This document shows positions 8,390 through 17,170 of a DNA stretch of 64,000 bases, piece by piece (position 1 is the stretch's first letter; every line of letters begins with the position of its first letter). Origin of the DNA: Microvirga rosea (GTDB lineage: Bacteria > Pseudomonadota > Alphaproteobacteria > Rhizobiales > Beijerinckiaceae); the NCBI RefSeq assembly GCF_020595095.1, contig NZ_JAJDOP010000002.1:620001-684000 (forward strand), written 5' to 3'. Under the pieces are notes generated by a model. It was not told where the DNA came from and did not search any database. It was given only the letters and a program-made list of their open reading frames with translations. A program made the translations under genes and the position numbers.

Positions 8390-10105
8390 TCAGACACGCC
8401 ACGGCAAAATACCCTCCGGCAGGAACGACCGTGCCGTATCGAGCACGATCATCGTCATTGCCACAACGGTGATCGTCACAAGGCCGATCGCTGCGGCCTG
8501 GCTCGCGAGCCCGGCTTCCTCGAAGCTGTAGAGGATGACGCCGACTGTCTCGGTGCCGGCCGACCAGAGAAGCGCAGATACGGTCAGCTCGCCGAAGGCA
8601 AAGAGAAAAGCCAGAAGCGCACCTGCGGCTGCCGCCGGGAACAAAGATGGCGCGACGATATCCCTTAACCGTCGCCACGACCCGGCGCCATCAAGCGCCG
8701 CCGCTTCCTCCTGTGCCGGATCCACCTGCCCCATCGCCGCCAGAACAGGCTTCAAGACGACGGGCAGGAAACGTGCGGCGTATCCGAAAAGAATGATCCA
8801 GGGCGTTGCGTAAAGCGACTGGCCAATCAGCGGCAGCGGTCGAAGAAACAGAAGAATGCACGCGACCGCGAGCACGATACCGGGCAAGGCATAAGGCATT
8901 TCGATCACGCCGCTGACGATACCGACGATGCGCGGCGTTCGCCGGGCAAGCGCATAGGCAAGCGGGATCGACAGGCACGCCAGGAACAGGGCACTCCCCC
9001 CAGCGAAGGTCAGCGAATTCGTGAAGGCCCGCACGGTCACCTGTTGGCGCAGAAGGACTTCGGCAAAGTGTTCCAGCGTAATGGTGGACGCGGTCAAAGG
9101 CATGCCATGGGAAGGCACAAGAGCCGCCGCCAGAAGTCCAAGGCCAGGGAGGACCAGCACGAGCAGGGTAACCAGCCAAAGGACGCTTTCCACGAAAGGT
9201 CTCGAGCGGCCGAGCCTCCAGAACGGCTCGAGCCTCGTTTCATCTTCGATCAGAACGGCGGGCGCGCGCAGCGCCATGCGGCTTGCGATCACCCCCAGAC
9301 CGGCCATGGCTCCGACAAGAACGCCAAGGGCCGCGATATCGCCGATGATCGTCGGGCCGAAACTCGACAGGCGGCGATAGATGAGCGTCGGCAGCGTCAC
9401 GTAATTGACCGGCAGGCCGAGTACGGCAGGAATGCCGAAATTCCCGATGCCGGCTACGAAGGCCAGGAGTGCAGCACCCACCAGGTGAGGCCGGAGAAGG
9501 GGCAGGAGAATCGTCGTGACGATCCGCCAGGGTGATGCGCCATCGATGCGTGCCGCGTCCACCAGGCCCCGCGGAATGCGTTTGAAACCGGCAATGAGGA
9601 CCACAAGAACGAGGGGCGCATGATGCAAGCCCATGACCAGCACAACCCCGTTCCGACCGAGAAGGGGATTGACGCTTCCAGGCTCCGGCGCAAGTCCAAG
9701 TGTATTGAGGATGGGCGAGGCAGAGCCGGTGAGGCTCAAGAATGCGACCGCCGCGACCTGAGGCGAGATGAGCATCGATAGGACGAACAGAAAGGTGAGG
9801 AGTTGCCGTCCTCGGACGTCCGTGGCGGCCAAGACCAGCGCAAGAATCCCGCCGACGCCAAGGGCCAGAACACTGGATGCCGTCGCACTCTCAAAACTCG
9901 CGAACATCGCGCGTTGTGCCGCCCGGCTCATGATTTGCTCGGTGAAACCGCTCAGACCGAAAACGCCGCCCGGCAAAAAGGCAGCCAGGAGAAGCCGCCC
10001 GACGGGCAGGACCGCAAAGCCGACGACGGCGGCGAACAGAACGGCAATGAGCGCTCCCCCTCCCCGGTTGAGAAGGGAGCGCTCATCGGCAGGTGCGGCC
10101 CTCAC
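8390..10105 (-). CDS. iron/phosphonate-type ABC transporter permease, fused two-domain (FbpB-like)
   Basis: The 571-aa inner-membrane protein contains two successive binding-protein-dependent transport permease domains (about residues 60-280 and 340-555), the FbpB/SfuB arrangement. The EAA-type loops are visible as GLVDAARIDGASPWRIVTTI in the first half and EEAAALDGAGSWRRLRDIV in the second. The start is a GTG that overlaps the stop of the substrate-binding gene (GTGA), so the two are translationally coupled. No ATP-binding subunit follows; the next gene is convergent. Substrate candidates are Fe3+ or an organophosphonate. Confidence 0.88.
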   Translation of the reverse strand: MRAAPADERSLLNRGGGALIAVLFAAVVGFAVLPVGRLLLAAFLPGGVFGLSGFTEQIMSRAAQRAMFASFESATASSVLALGVGGILALVLAATDVRGRQLLTFLFVLSMLISPQVAAVAFLSLTGSASPILNTLGLAPEPGSVNPLLGRNGVVLVMGLHHAPLVLVVLIAGFKRIPRGLVDAARIDGASPWRIVTTILLPLLRPHLVGAALLAFVAGIGNFGIPAVLGLPVNYVTLPTLIYRRLSSFGPTIIGDIAALGVLVGAMAGLGVIASRMALRAPAVLIEDETRLEPFWRLGRSRPFVESVLWLVTLLVLVLPGLGLLAAALVPSHGMPLTASTITLEHFAEVLLRQQVTVRAFTNSLTFAGGSALFLACLSIPLAYALARRTPRIVGIVSGVIEMPYALPGIVLAVACILLFLRPLPLIGQSLYATPWIILFGYAARFLPVVLKPVLAAMGQVDPAQEEAAALDGAGSWRRLRDIVAPSLFPAAAAGALLAFLFAFGELTVSALLWSAGTETVGVILYSFEEAGLASQAAAIGLVTITVVAMTMIVLDTARSFLPEGILPWRV

Positions 10106-11082
10106 TGGCCGAAGATATCGGCAAAGGTCATTTTGTTCTTGCGTTCATCGGCAAGCGCCTTCGCCGCATCGAACGCCATGACCTTGATCTGGTCCCGTGG
10201 CGGATACCCCGCCGGGAGCGGAACGTCTCCGCGGGCCGGAATATAGCCCTGCTTGAGCGCGATTTCCTGCCCTTCCTTCGAGAGCAGGAAATCGATGAAC
10301 GCCTTCGCGGCTTCCGGATTGCGAGTTCCCTTGAGGATTGCCACCGGCTCCGACACGGCCGAGACGCCTTCCTTCGGGAATACGAACTCCACCGGCGCGC
10401 CTTTGGCCTTTTCCCGTATGGGCATGAAGTCGACGATGACTCCATAAAGCTTGTCGCCACCGGACACGCTCTTGAGCACATCGCCATTACCGCCGCCGGC
10501 CATGGCTCCGTTATCCTTCAGCGCCTCGTAATATTTCCACCCGCCTTCCAGGTTGCCCGTGAGGGTCGCGGCATGGATCAATGCCGCTCCGGAATTCAAG
10601 GGGCTGGGCATGATGACCTGTCCCTTGGCATCAGGCTTCGTCAGGTCCGCCCAGGAAGAAGGCTTGAAAGAGGCCTTGGTATTGTAGACGATCCCGGTCG
10701 TAATCAGTTTGGTGGCGAACCACTGCCTTTGCGGATCGTGAATGCCGGCCGGATAGGATGACAGCGCCGAGCTTTCATAAGCCATGAGCCGCCCATCTTT
10801 CTTGAGGCCCTCCATGGTGACGCTGTCCGCGATCAGCAGCACGTCGGCCTGGGGCTGGCCCGCTTCGAACTCGGCCGCCAGCTTCGCCAGGATGCGTGGG
10901 GTCCCGTCCCGGACGAAGGATAGGTCGACATTGGGGAATTTCGCCCTGAAGGCATCCACGGTCTGCTGCGCGTCGGTGTTCGGCTGGCTCGTATACAGAA
11001 CGAGCTTGCCGGCAATATCCTGAGCAAGCGCAGCCGCCGGAAAAAGGGCAGCCGCAAGAATAGCGAGAGCCAAGCGCTTCAT
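10102..11082 (-). CDS. ABC transporter periplasmic substrate-binding protein, Fe3+ type (FbpA/AfuA-like)
   Basis: The 326-aa protein has a signal peptide (MKRLALAILAAALFPAAALA) and a type II periplasmic binding fold: KLVLYTSQPNTDAQQTVDAF near the mature N-terminus, ADVLLIADSVTMEGLKKDG, and the hinge/C-lobe segment TGIVYNTKASFKPSSWADL. The ATG at 11082 has GAGG upstream; an in-frame TTG at 11097 is rejected. It is the first gene of a two-gene unit with the fused permease. Family members bind Fe3+, 2-aminoethylphosphonate or thiamine; the ligand residues do not decide between them here. Confidence 0.85.
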   Translation of the reverse strand: MKRLALAILAAALFPAAALAQDIAGKLVLYTSQPNTDAQQTVDAFRAKFPNVDLSFVRDGTPRILAKLAAEFEAGQPQADVLLIADSVTMEGLKKDGRLMAYESSALSSYPAGIHDPQRQWFATKLITTGIVYNTKASFKPSSWADLTKPDAKGQVIMPSPLNSGAALIHAATLTGNLEGGWKYYEALKDNGAMAGGGNGDVLKSVSGGDKLYGVIVDFMPIREKAKGAPVEFVFPKEGVSAVSEPVAILKGTRNPEAAKAFIDFLLSKEGQEIALKQGYIPARGDVPLPAGYPPRDQIKVMAFDAAKALADERKNKMTFADIFGQ

Positions 11083-11194
11083 GGCAAAGAACCTCAAGGT
11101 GAATGGGAGAGAGGCTGACCTAAAGACGTTTGGTGACAGCTATACGACGCATGTTCCCTTCGCGCCAGACGGGTGTTCGCAGGCGCTGGCGCTC

Positions 11195-11222
11195 CTGGCC
11201 CCTAGTCCCTGGCCCCTAGTCC
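11195..11222. repeat. tandem repeat of a 14-bp unit
   Basis: Two perfect copies of CTGGCCCCTAGTCC lie at 11195-11208 and 11209-11222, between the ABC unit and the end of the small gene at 11216-11431. No function is evident. Confidence 0.6.
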
Positions 11223-11431
11223 CGGCATGAATGAAACTGCTGCGGGCGCGAGAGCAGGCACAAGGCTTCCGTTACGGCAAACTGGCGTTCTTCTCGCCGC
11301 CCGGTGAGCCTTCTCTGTGCCGAATGGGCGATCGCACGAACCTGCTGCTCGGTTGCACCATCCCGCGCCATGAGTTGACGGATCATCGGCTCGGCAAGCA
11401 GTTCGTTCAGGTCAAGCTCGCGGCAAAACAT
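11216..11431 (-). CDS. small hypothetical protein
   Basis: The 71-aa product starts at an ATG with GGAG 7 nt upstream. The segment LNELLAEPMIRQLMARDGAT looks like a conserved small helical protein (Asp/Glu-rich helix then a basic Arg-rich half), a kind seen often in Rhizobiales genomes. No domain can be named. It is transcribed away from the nitrilase-family gene. The coding assignment rests on the start signal and the plausible amphipathic composition. Confidence 0.5.
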   Translation of the reverse strand: MFCRELDLNELLAEPMIRQLMARDGATEQQVRAIAHSAQRRLTGRREERQFAVTEALCLLSRPQQFHSCRD

Positions 11432-11599
11432 TAGCGACTCCGCATCATGCCCCCATGAAGCCTGTTTAGATAAGTCCTATGACATTCTTATGGCGGGCTC
11501 TACGGACCCGTACGGGTGACTGATAGGGACCTGATTCAGGCGTGGACATATCCCACGCATGCCTTGAAAGACCGCTCGTCCGGGGCCGATCATGCCCTG

Positions 11600-12442
11600 A
11601 TGATCACCGCACCTCCTACAATCGCCGTGGCGCAAAGCCTCGTCACGCCTGATCCGCGTGCCAACGGCCAACACATTCGCGATCTCATGACGGAGGCCGC
11701 CCGTCGGAGGGCGCGGCTGGTCCATTTTACCGAAGGTGCCATGTCCGGCTACAGCAAAGCACAGATTCGCGATTGGAACAGGGTCGACTGGCAACAGATC
11801 AGAGCCCAGCTTGATGAAACGGCGGCCCTGGCCAAGAAGCTCGGCATCTGGGCCGTTATCGGGTGCGCGCATTCTCTCACGGCTCCGAACCGACCGCACA
11901 ACAGCGTTTATGTGATCTCCGATGAAGGGCGACTCGCCGGTCGCTACGACAAGCGCTTTCTATCGCACAGCGAAGTCACCGATTGGTACACGCCCGGTTG
12001 CGACCCGCTCGTTTTCAAAGTCGACGGGTTCACGTTCGGATGCGCCCTGTGCATCGAGGTTCAGTTCCCGGAGATTTTTGCGGAGTATGAGACGCTCGGA
12101 GTGGAGTGTCTTCTCTTTTCGACATATAGCGACAATCCGATGTTCGGATTGCAAGCCCAAGCTCATGCGGCGACGAATTGCTATTGGATCAGCCTCGCAA
12201 CTCCCGCTCAATGCAGCCCTGGTCTCCCGAGCATGACGATAGGGCCAGACGGAAAGATCATCGAAAAAGCGCTGGCTGCCGGAGAACCGGCGATTATCAC
12301 CACGATACTTGATCGGACAGCTCCGGCGTATGAGGTCGCCTTGACCAAAGCGCGGCTTTGGCGTGCCCAGGCACGACGCGGCGAAATTTATAAGAGCCGT
12401 GATTTATCGGACGAACGGAGCAAGGAACGTCGTTCGTTCTGA
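11600..12442 (+). CDS. carbon-nitrogen hydrolase (nitrilase superfamily)
   Basis: The product is 280 aa from the ATG at 11600 (MITAPPTIAVAQ); the frame is open upstream to 11516, but the family starts close to the first beta strand. The Glu-Lys-Cys triad is visible: Glu in VHFTEGAMSGY, Lys in GRYDKRFLSHSE and Cys in FGCALCIEVQFPEIF. A second conserved Glu follows the Cys region. Such enzymes cleave C-N bonds of amides, nitriles or carbamoyl compounds in the cytosol; the closest group appears to be the general amidohydrolase/NIT-like branch. The substrate is unknown. It is convergent with the HWE kinase gene. Confidence 0.85.
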   Translation: MITAPPTIAVAQSLVTPDPRANGQHIRDLMTEAARRRARLVHFTEGAMSGYSKAQIRDWNRVDWQQIRAQLDETAALAKKLGIWAVIGCAHSLTAPNRPHNSVYVISDEGRLAGRYDKRFLSHSEVTDWYTPGCDPLVFKVDGFTFGCALCIEVQFPEIFAEYETLGVECLLFSTYSDNPMFGLQAQAHAATNCYWISLATPAQCSPGLPSMTIGPDGKIIEKALAAGEPAIITTILDRTAPAYEVALTKARLWRAQARRGEIYKSRDLSDERSKERRSF

Positions 12443-12495
12443 TGGGTGGGCGGCCTCGAGCGACGGAACAAGGAGCTGAAAAGCAAAAACGGATC

Positions 12496-14187
12496 TCATC
12501 CGCTCGTCAAAGCTTCGACCGTGCAAACCACTCCCGTCGAGACGAAGTCGAGCCGAACCTCTCCTCCGAGATCCTGCGCCAAAGCACGTTCGAGAAGCCG
12601 GGATCCGAAACCCCGGCGCGTGGGCTTCCGGACGAGAGGCCCCCCATTTTCTTCCCATCGGATGGAAATACGGTTTCCCGGTGAACCCGAACCTTCGACC
12701 GCCGACCACGTGATGCGCACTTGTCCTGTGGCGTTCGAGAGGGCTCCATACTTTACCGCGTTGGTGGCGAGCTCCTGAAAGGTCATGGCCAGAGCCAAAG
12801 CCGTTTGAGGAGACACGCGGACCTCCGGTCCTTCCACGTGCCATCGCTGCTCATCCGGATTCTGGAACGGTTCGATTGCCTGCGAAACGATGTCCTTAAG
12901 CTCGGCTCCTTCCCATTGCTCACGGGTCAGCACGTCGTGCGCCCTTGCAAGAGCAATGAGACGACCCTCGAGAGACTCACGGGCCTGCCCGGGGGTCGCG
13001 GCCGTCCGCAGACTCTGCGCCACGATGAACTGCACAGTCGCAAGCGTATTCTTCACCCGGTGGTTCAATTCGTTGAGCAGCAGGCGTTGACGCTCTTCGG
13101 CCCGCTCACGCTGCAATTGCCGAAATGCAATCTCATCCATCATAAGGTCGATATCCGCACCGACCGTTTCCAGCTCGCCCGCTTCGGGGGACATGCCGGT
13201 TCTCGCGGAAAGATCCCCCTCGCGCCAAGCCTTGATGGTATCCACGAGCCGCGCCACGGGATCTCTCACGAAGCTGCGGCCGAACAGCCATGCGGACAGA
13301 AAGGCGATGATCGCGCCGACCAGGACCAGCGCCGCGCCTCGGCGCGTTGCCTGATCAACCGCCCGAAAGGCTTCATCCTTCGAAATGCCGGCACTGATAT
13401 AGAGACTGTTCGGCATGACCGTTGCCGGAATATAGCCGATGACCCGCGTCGTTCCGTCCTGACTGAGAACCTCTTGCGTGCCGGGCGTCTTGCCGTTGAC
13501 CAGAGACAGAAAGGGATCGGGAATGCGCGTGCCGATGAAGCGCTCGGGGAAAGGCTCGCGGGCGATGATATAGCCGCCGCGATCGGCAATCGTCAGCGCA
13601 CTGCCTTGAGCAAAGTCCCTCTGACGCAACCTGTCTCCCAGCCATTCCAGATTGAGCCCGGCGGCCAGCACACCGATGATGGCTCCGCTCTCATTGCGGA
13701 TGGGCGCCGCCATCGGCAGGGTGGGCTTTCCAGAGATCCGGCTGACCGTGTATCCACCGATGATGAACTGGCCGGTTTCAATCGCGTTCTGGAAATAGGC
13801 ACGATCGCTCAGGTTCTCGCCATGACCTTTGGCATCGGCACGGCAGCGAACTTTGCCATCGGAGTCGAGAACGGTGATCGGCGTGAGATGCGGCGAGAGC
13901 GTTTGAACATCCTGGAGATACGTGACGCATAAATCCGGATTGAACGACCTGACGCTCGGCGCGAACGCGACTGCAAGCAGCTGCCCCTTGCTGCCCTCGA
14001 TGATGCTCTGCATCTCCAGGGCCGCCGATTGCCCCAGCCGGAGGGCCAAGGCATGAATCTCCGCTTCCCGGCTCCGCCGCAAGGCGACTTCATTGTAAAT
14101 CAGGATCGCGAGCGCCGGAACGAGGGCTACGGCCGTCAGAATGAACAGCCGAAGTCGTAGGGACAGCTTAGGCTGCGGCATCGCCAC
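12496..14187 (-). CDS. membrane HWE-family sensor histidine kinase with Cache domain and HAMP
   Basis: The 563-aa protein is organised as TM1 (about residues 14-32), a periplasmic double-Cache-like sensor (33-280), TM2 (284-303), HAMP (303-355) and an HWE/HisKA_2-type kinase core. The phosphoacceptor is His376 in LLNELNHRVKNTLATVQF, followed by LIALARAHDVLTREQWEGAE and the ATPase segment MTFQELATNAVKYGALS. HWE kinases are typical of alphaproteobacteria and often act in the general stress response or light sensing. No response regulator or EcfG/PhyR gene is adjacent, so the partner is elsewhere. Confidence 0.9.
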   Translation of the reverse strand: MAMPQPKLSLRLRLFILTAVALVPALAILIYNEVALRRSREAEIHALALRLGQSAALEMQSIIEGSKGQLLAVAFAPSVRSFNPDLCVTYLQDVQTLSPHLTPITVLDSDGKVRCRADAKGHGENLSDRAYFQNAIETGQFIIGGYTVSRISGKPTLPMAAPIRNESGAIIGVLAAGLNLEWLGDRLRQRDFAQGSALTIADRGGYIIAREPFPERFIGTRIPDPFLSLVNGKTPGTQEVLSQDGTTRVIGYIPATVMPNSLYISAGISKDEAFRAVDQATRRGAALVLVGAIIAFLSAWLFGRSFVRDPVARLVDTIKAWREGDLSARTGMSPEAGELETVGADIDLMMDEIAFRQLQRERAEERQRLLLNELNHRVKNTLATVQFIVAQSLRTAATPGQARESLEGRLIALARAHDVLTREQWEGAELKDIVSQAIEPFQNPDEQRWHVEGPEVRVSPQTALALAMTFQELATNAVKYGALSNATGQVRITWSAVEGSGSPGNRISIRWEENGGPLVRKPTRRGFGSRLLERALAQDLGGEVRLDFVSTGVVCTVEALTSG

Positions 14188-14306
14188 CGTATTCTCCGTG
14201 ATATCGGGGCATCCGCGCCTCGTGCGCCCTCCGGGGCATCATAATGCACCTTCGGCGGTTGTCGACAGGCTTGGCCTTCGCTGACATGCGGCCGTAAAAG
14301 GATTTT

Positions 14307-14333
14307 GCCTGTCTTATCAAGAATAAGGCAGGC
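14307..14333 (-). terminator. 11-bp stem hairpin after the deacylase gene
   Basis: GCCTGTCTTAT (14307-14317) pairs with ATAAGGCAGGC (14323-14333), with one G-T pair and a 5-nt loop. On the minus strand the stem is followed by AAAATCCTTTT. It sits downstream of the leftward deacylase gene, between it and the HWE kinase gene. Confidence 0.45.
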
Positions 14334-14366
14334 AGGCGAATGGCCGAGCTCATGCGGCGATCACGA

Positions 14367-15482
14367 TCACGGACTGAGCAGCTTTCCGGTGCGAATGACT
14401 TTGGAACCGGCGATCTTGCCGAGCCTTTTTCCCGCATGGGCGAAGCGGGTCGCACAGCGCGCGAACAGAATGCCGTCCGTGGAGGCGCGTACAATCGTCT
14501 CATGCCCGGAAGAGGGATCGAGAAGATGCGCAACCACATCGCCGGCCGCGACATGGTCACCGGCGACTTTCTTGAACAGGATGATTCCTGCGCACGGCGC
14601 CGTCACGGCTTCGGTTCCGGCAAGAGGTGTCGGCTCGACGGGCAAGGACGGCAGCTCCGGTGCTGTGCCGCTGATGACCCCACGCAGGGTCAGATAATTC
14701 AGGATCGCTTCGGCATCAGCGGCAGCAAGCTCATCCGAGACATCCGCCTGGCCCCGCAGCTCCAGGGTCGTGGCAAATCCCGTCATCGGAATGGCGGCAT
14801 CGGGGAAGCGCTCCTGAAGAAGCAGCCAAGGGCGGCTCACCGCCTCGTCAAAGGGATTGTCGCCGGATTCGGTGGCCAGCAGAACCGCCTTCGCACCGAG
14901 ATAGGCGCCAAGGGGAGCGAATTCCTCCGCCTGAGGCGTGAGCGTGTAGAGGTGGACGACGGCATCGGAATCGCAATGAATGTCGAGCACGATATCCGCG
15001 TCGATCGCCTCGCTCAGAAGGATCTGCTTGAGGTGCTCGGTGGGTGAGACCGGAGTGCGGGACGCAAGCGCCTTTTTCAATGACTGACGGATCAGCACCA
15101 TGTTGGCCTGCGGATCGGGTCCGAGTTGCGGCCCCACTTCTTCCGCGACTTCATCGGTCATGTCGGGGAAATAGCGGTTGAAGTTCCCCCCATCCGAAAA
15201 ATCGAACCGGCCGTGGAAGACATTGTTGAGGCGCTGCGCAAGACCGATCGGGTTGGCGACCGGCACCAGGACGATCTCACCCTTGATGCGCCCTGCCTCC
15301 TCAAGCGAAGAGAGACGTTGCCGCAGATGGTGCGCAGTCAGAGGACCGGGCGTTTCATCGGCATGAAGACCGGCCTGGATATAAACCTTAGGGCCGGCTC
15401 CCGGCGTTCCGAATCGTAGAAACGAGAGCGTGATGGAAAGACCCGGGGTCGTGCCGGGAAGGGAGAGAGAATCAAGACGCAT
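14367..15482 (-). CDS. succinylglutamate desuccinylase/aspartoacylase family zinc hydrolase
   Basis: The 371-aa protein from the ATG at 15482 has CGGAG upstream. It shows the AstE/AspA carboxypeptidase-like zinc site: IQAGLHADETPGPL (His and Glu ligands) and DIVLDIHCDSDAVVHL (third His). The C-terminal 90 residues (GIILFKKVAGDHVAAGDVVA) look like a barrel-sandwich subdomain, as in N-alpha-acetyl-diaminobutyrate deacetylases (DoeB). It deacylates an amino-acid derivative in the cytosol. No ectoine genes are adjacent, so the substrate is open. Confidence 0.83.
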   Translation of the reverse strand: MRLDSLSLPGTTPGLSITLSFLRFGTPGAGPKVYIQAGLHADETPGPLTAHHLRQRLSSLEEAGRIKGEIVLVPVANPIGLAQRLNNVFHGRFDFSDGGNFNRYFPDMTDEVAEEVGPQLGPDPQANMVLIRQSLKKALASRTPVSPTEHLKQILLSEAIDADIVLDIHCDSDAVVHLYTLTPQAEEFAPLGAYLGAKAVLLATESGDNPFDEAVSRPWLLLQERFPDAAIPMTGFATTLELRGQADVSDELAAADAEAILNYLTLRGVISGTAPELPSLPVEPTPLAGTEAVTAPCAGIILFKKVAGDHVAAGDVVAHLLDPSSGHETIVRASTDGILFARCATRFAHAGKRLGKIAGSKVIRTGKLLSP

Positions 15483-15677
15483 GCACGCAACTCCGAAGCT
15501 GACCGACCGCAAGTGCCAGAGGAATCGGCTCCCTGCAAGCCTGGAGCCATCGTCGGCCCGGCTGGCCCATCCTCAAAGGCTTCACGGCAGATGCTCGGCT
15601 CAATCCGAGCTTCGCCGCAATAGCGAAACGACGGCCTACCGGCTGGAATCCTGCGCCATATGGTCATGGGTTGTGGG

Positions 15678-16115
15678 TTAGAGCCGCGCCCGCGTGCTCC
15701 TGGGAGTGGCCAGCAGAAGATTTGTCTCGGACGCGATCACGCCTGGAATCAGTCGAACGCGCCTCAACACCGCGTCGAAATCCGTCAGGCTCGCGGCTCC
15801 GAGTTCAACCACGAGATCCCACTTTCCATTCGTCGTATGGATGTCACTGACCTCGGGAAATCCGCCCAGGACATCGACGACCCGGTCGGCGGCTCGGCCC
15901 TCCAGCTCGATGAGCATGATCCCTCGAACAGGCAGGGATACCGCATCGGCCCGCAAGATCACCGTGTAGCCGATGATGTCTCCCGATTGCTCGAGCCGCT
16001 CCATGCGGGCCCTGACGGTGGCACGCGACACCCCAAGCTCGAGAGCCAAGTCGGAGACGCTCCGTCGCCCGTTGTGGCGCAGGAGCGTAATCAGACGCTG
16101 ATCGAGTTCATCCAT
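15678..16115 (-). CDS. Lrp/AsnC family transcriptional regulator
   Basis: The 145-aa protein has an N-terminal winged HTH (MDELDQRLITLLRHNGRRS, then VSDLALELGVSRATVRARME) and a C-terminal RAM ligand-binding domain beginning near residue 65 (RGIMLIELEGRAADRVVDVL). It is divergent from arginase and ornithine cyclodeaminase with a 122-bp gap, the usual layout of an arginine- or ornithine-responsive activator of a catabolic operon. Control of the neighbouring operon is inferred from this arrangement. Confidence 0.9.
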   Translation of the reverse strand: MDELDQRLITLLRHNGRRSVSDLALELGVSRATVRARMERLEQSGDIIGYTVILRADAVSLPVRGIMLIELEGRAADRVVDVLGGFPEVSDIHTTNGKWDLVVELGAASLTDFDAVLRRVRLIPGVIASETNLLLATPRSTRARL

Positions 16116-16237
16116 GAATCACCGATTTGGAAGGCCCATATGAGCAATTTGCAAAGCTATGCCACGAATATTGTCAATGTTTATTGTTCGTTTCGCCAGC
16201 CCTTACCGTTAGCTTGACCGAAGAATGGGAGAAGCAG
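16116..16237. promoter_or_regulatory. AT-rich divergent control region of the Lrp gene and arginase
   Basis: The gap is clearly richer in A/T than its surroundings (for example the stretch around 16165-16195) and must hold both promoters and the Lrp-type operator. I could not fix -35/-10 boxes for the arginase side with confidence. Confidence 0.4.
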
Positions 16238-17167
16238 ATGACGCGTAGGCCATGTGTTCTTTTGGGTGCTCCGGTCCAGGAAGGTGCAGGACGACTCGGG
16301 TGTGACATGGGCCCGAGCGCATTCCGCACAGCCGGCCTTGCTGGAGCCCTGCGGGACCTTGGCTATACGGTCGAGGACCGGGGAAACCTGACGCCGGGAC
16401 CGTGCCGGGACGTCTCCCATGGCAACAGCGCCATCAAGTTCCTGCCGGAAGTGGTTGCCTGGACGGAAACCATCGCGAAAGCCGCCTATGAGGCGAGCGG
16501 CGACGGAATGCCGATCTTTCTTGGCGGCGACCACAGCCTTTCCGCGGGATCGATGACGGGCCTGAGCCGAAGGGCCGCAGAGGAAGAACGCGAGTTTTTT
16601 GTCCTTTGGCTCGACTCCCATCCCGATTTTCACACGCTGGAAACGACCCAGAGCGGCAACCTTCACGGGGTGCCGATGGCCTATGCGACCGGCCGTGAGG
16701 GCTTCGATGGCTACTTTCCGGCCAATTCAGTTCCGGTGCGTCCCGAGAATGTCTGTATGATGGGCATTCGCAGCGTCGACAGCGCGGAGCGTGCCGCCCT
16801 CGCGACGGCGGGTGTCACGATCCATGACATGCGGTCCATCGACGAGAACGGGGTCGTTCCTCTTCTCGATGCGTTTTTGAAGCGCGTGGAAACCGCCAAG
16901 GGCCGTCTGCACGTGAGTTTCGATGTGGACTTCATCGATCCGAACGTCGCACCGGGCGTCGGCACGACGGTCCCGGGAGGAGCGACCTTCCGTGAAGCGC
17001 ATCTTATCATGGAGATCCTCCATGACAGCGGCCTCGTCAGCAGCCTCGACCTCGTCGAGCTCAATCCCTTTCTGGACGAGCGTGGCCGTACCGCCCTGCT
17101 CATGGTCGACCTTGTCGCAAGCCTCATGGGACGCCGCGTCCTCGATCGTCCAACACGGAGCTTCTGA
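16238..17167 (+). CDS. rocF: arginase
   Basis: The 309-aa ureohydrolase starts at the ATG at 16238 with GGGAGAAG upstream. The binuclear Mn2+ ligands are visible: His99 in GGDHSLSAG, then Asp126, His128 and Asp130 in LDSHPDFHTLE (family usually DAHAD), and the pair in SFDVDFIDP. The substrate Glu/Asn region is VELNPFLD. It hydrolyses arginine to ornithine and urea in the cytosol. The next gene begins 3 bp later, so the product passes directly to ornithine cyclodeaminase. Ser and Pro in the DSHPD motif are common variants of rhizobial-type arginases. Confidence 0.93.
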   Translation: MTRRPCVLLGAPVQEGAGRLGCDMGPSAFRTAGLAGALRDLGYTVEDRGNLTPGPCRDVSHGNSAIKFLPEVVAWTETIAKAAYEASGDGMPIFLGGDHSLSAGSMTGLSRRAAEEEREFFVLWLDSHPDFHTLETTQSGNLHGVPMAYATGREGFDGYFPANSVPVRPENVCMMGIRSVDSAERAALATAGVTIHDMRSIDENGVVPLLDAFLKRVETAKGRLHVSFDVDFIDPNVAPGVGTTVPGGATFREAHLIMEILHDSGLVSSLDLVELNPFLDERGRTALLMVDLVASLMGRRVLDRPTRSF

Positions 17168-17170
17168 ACC

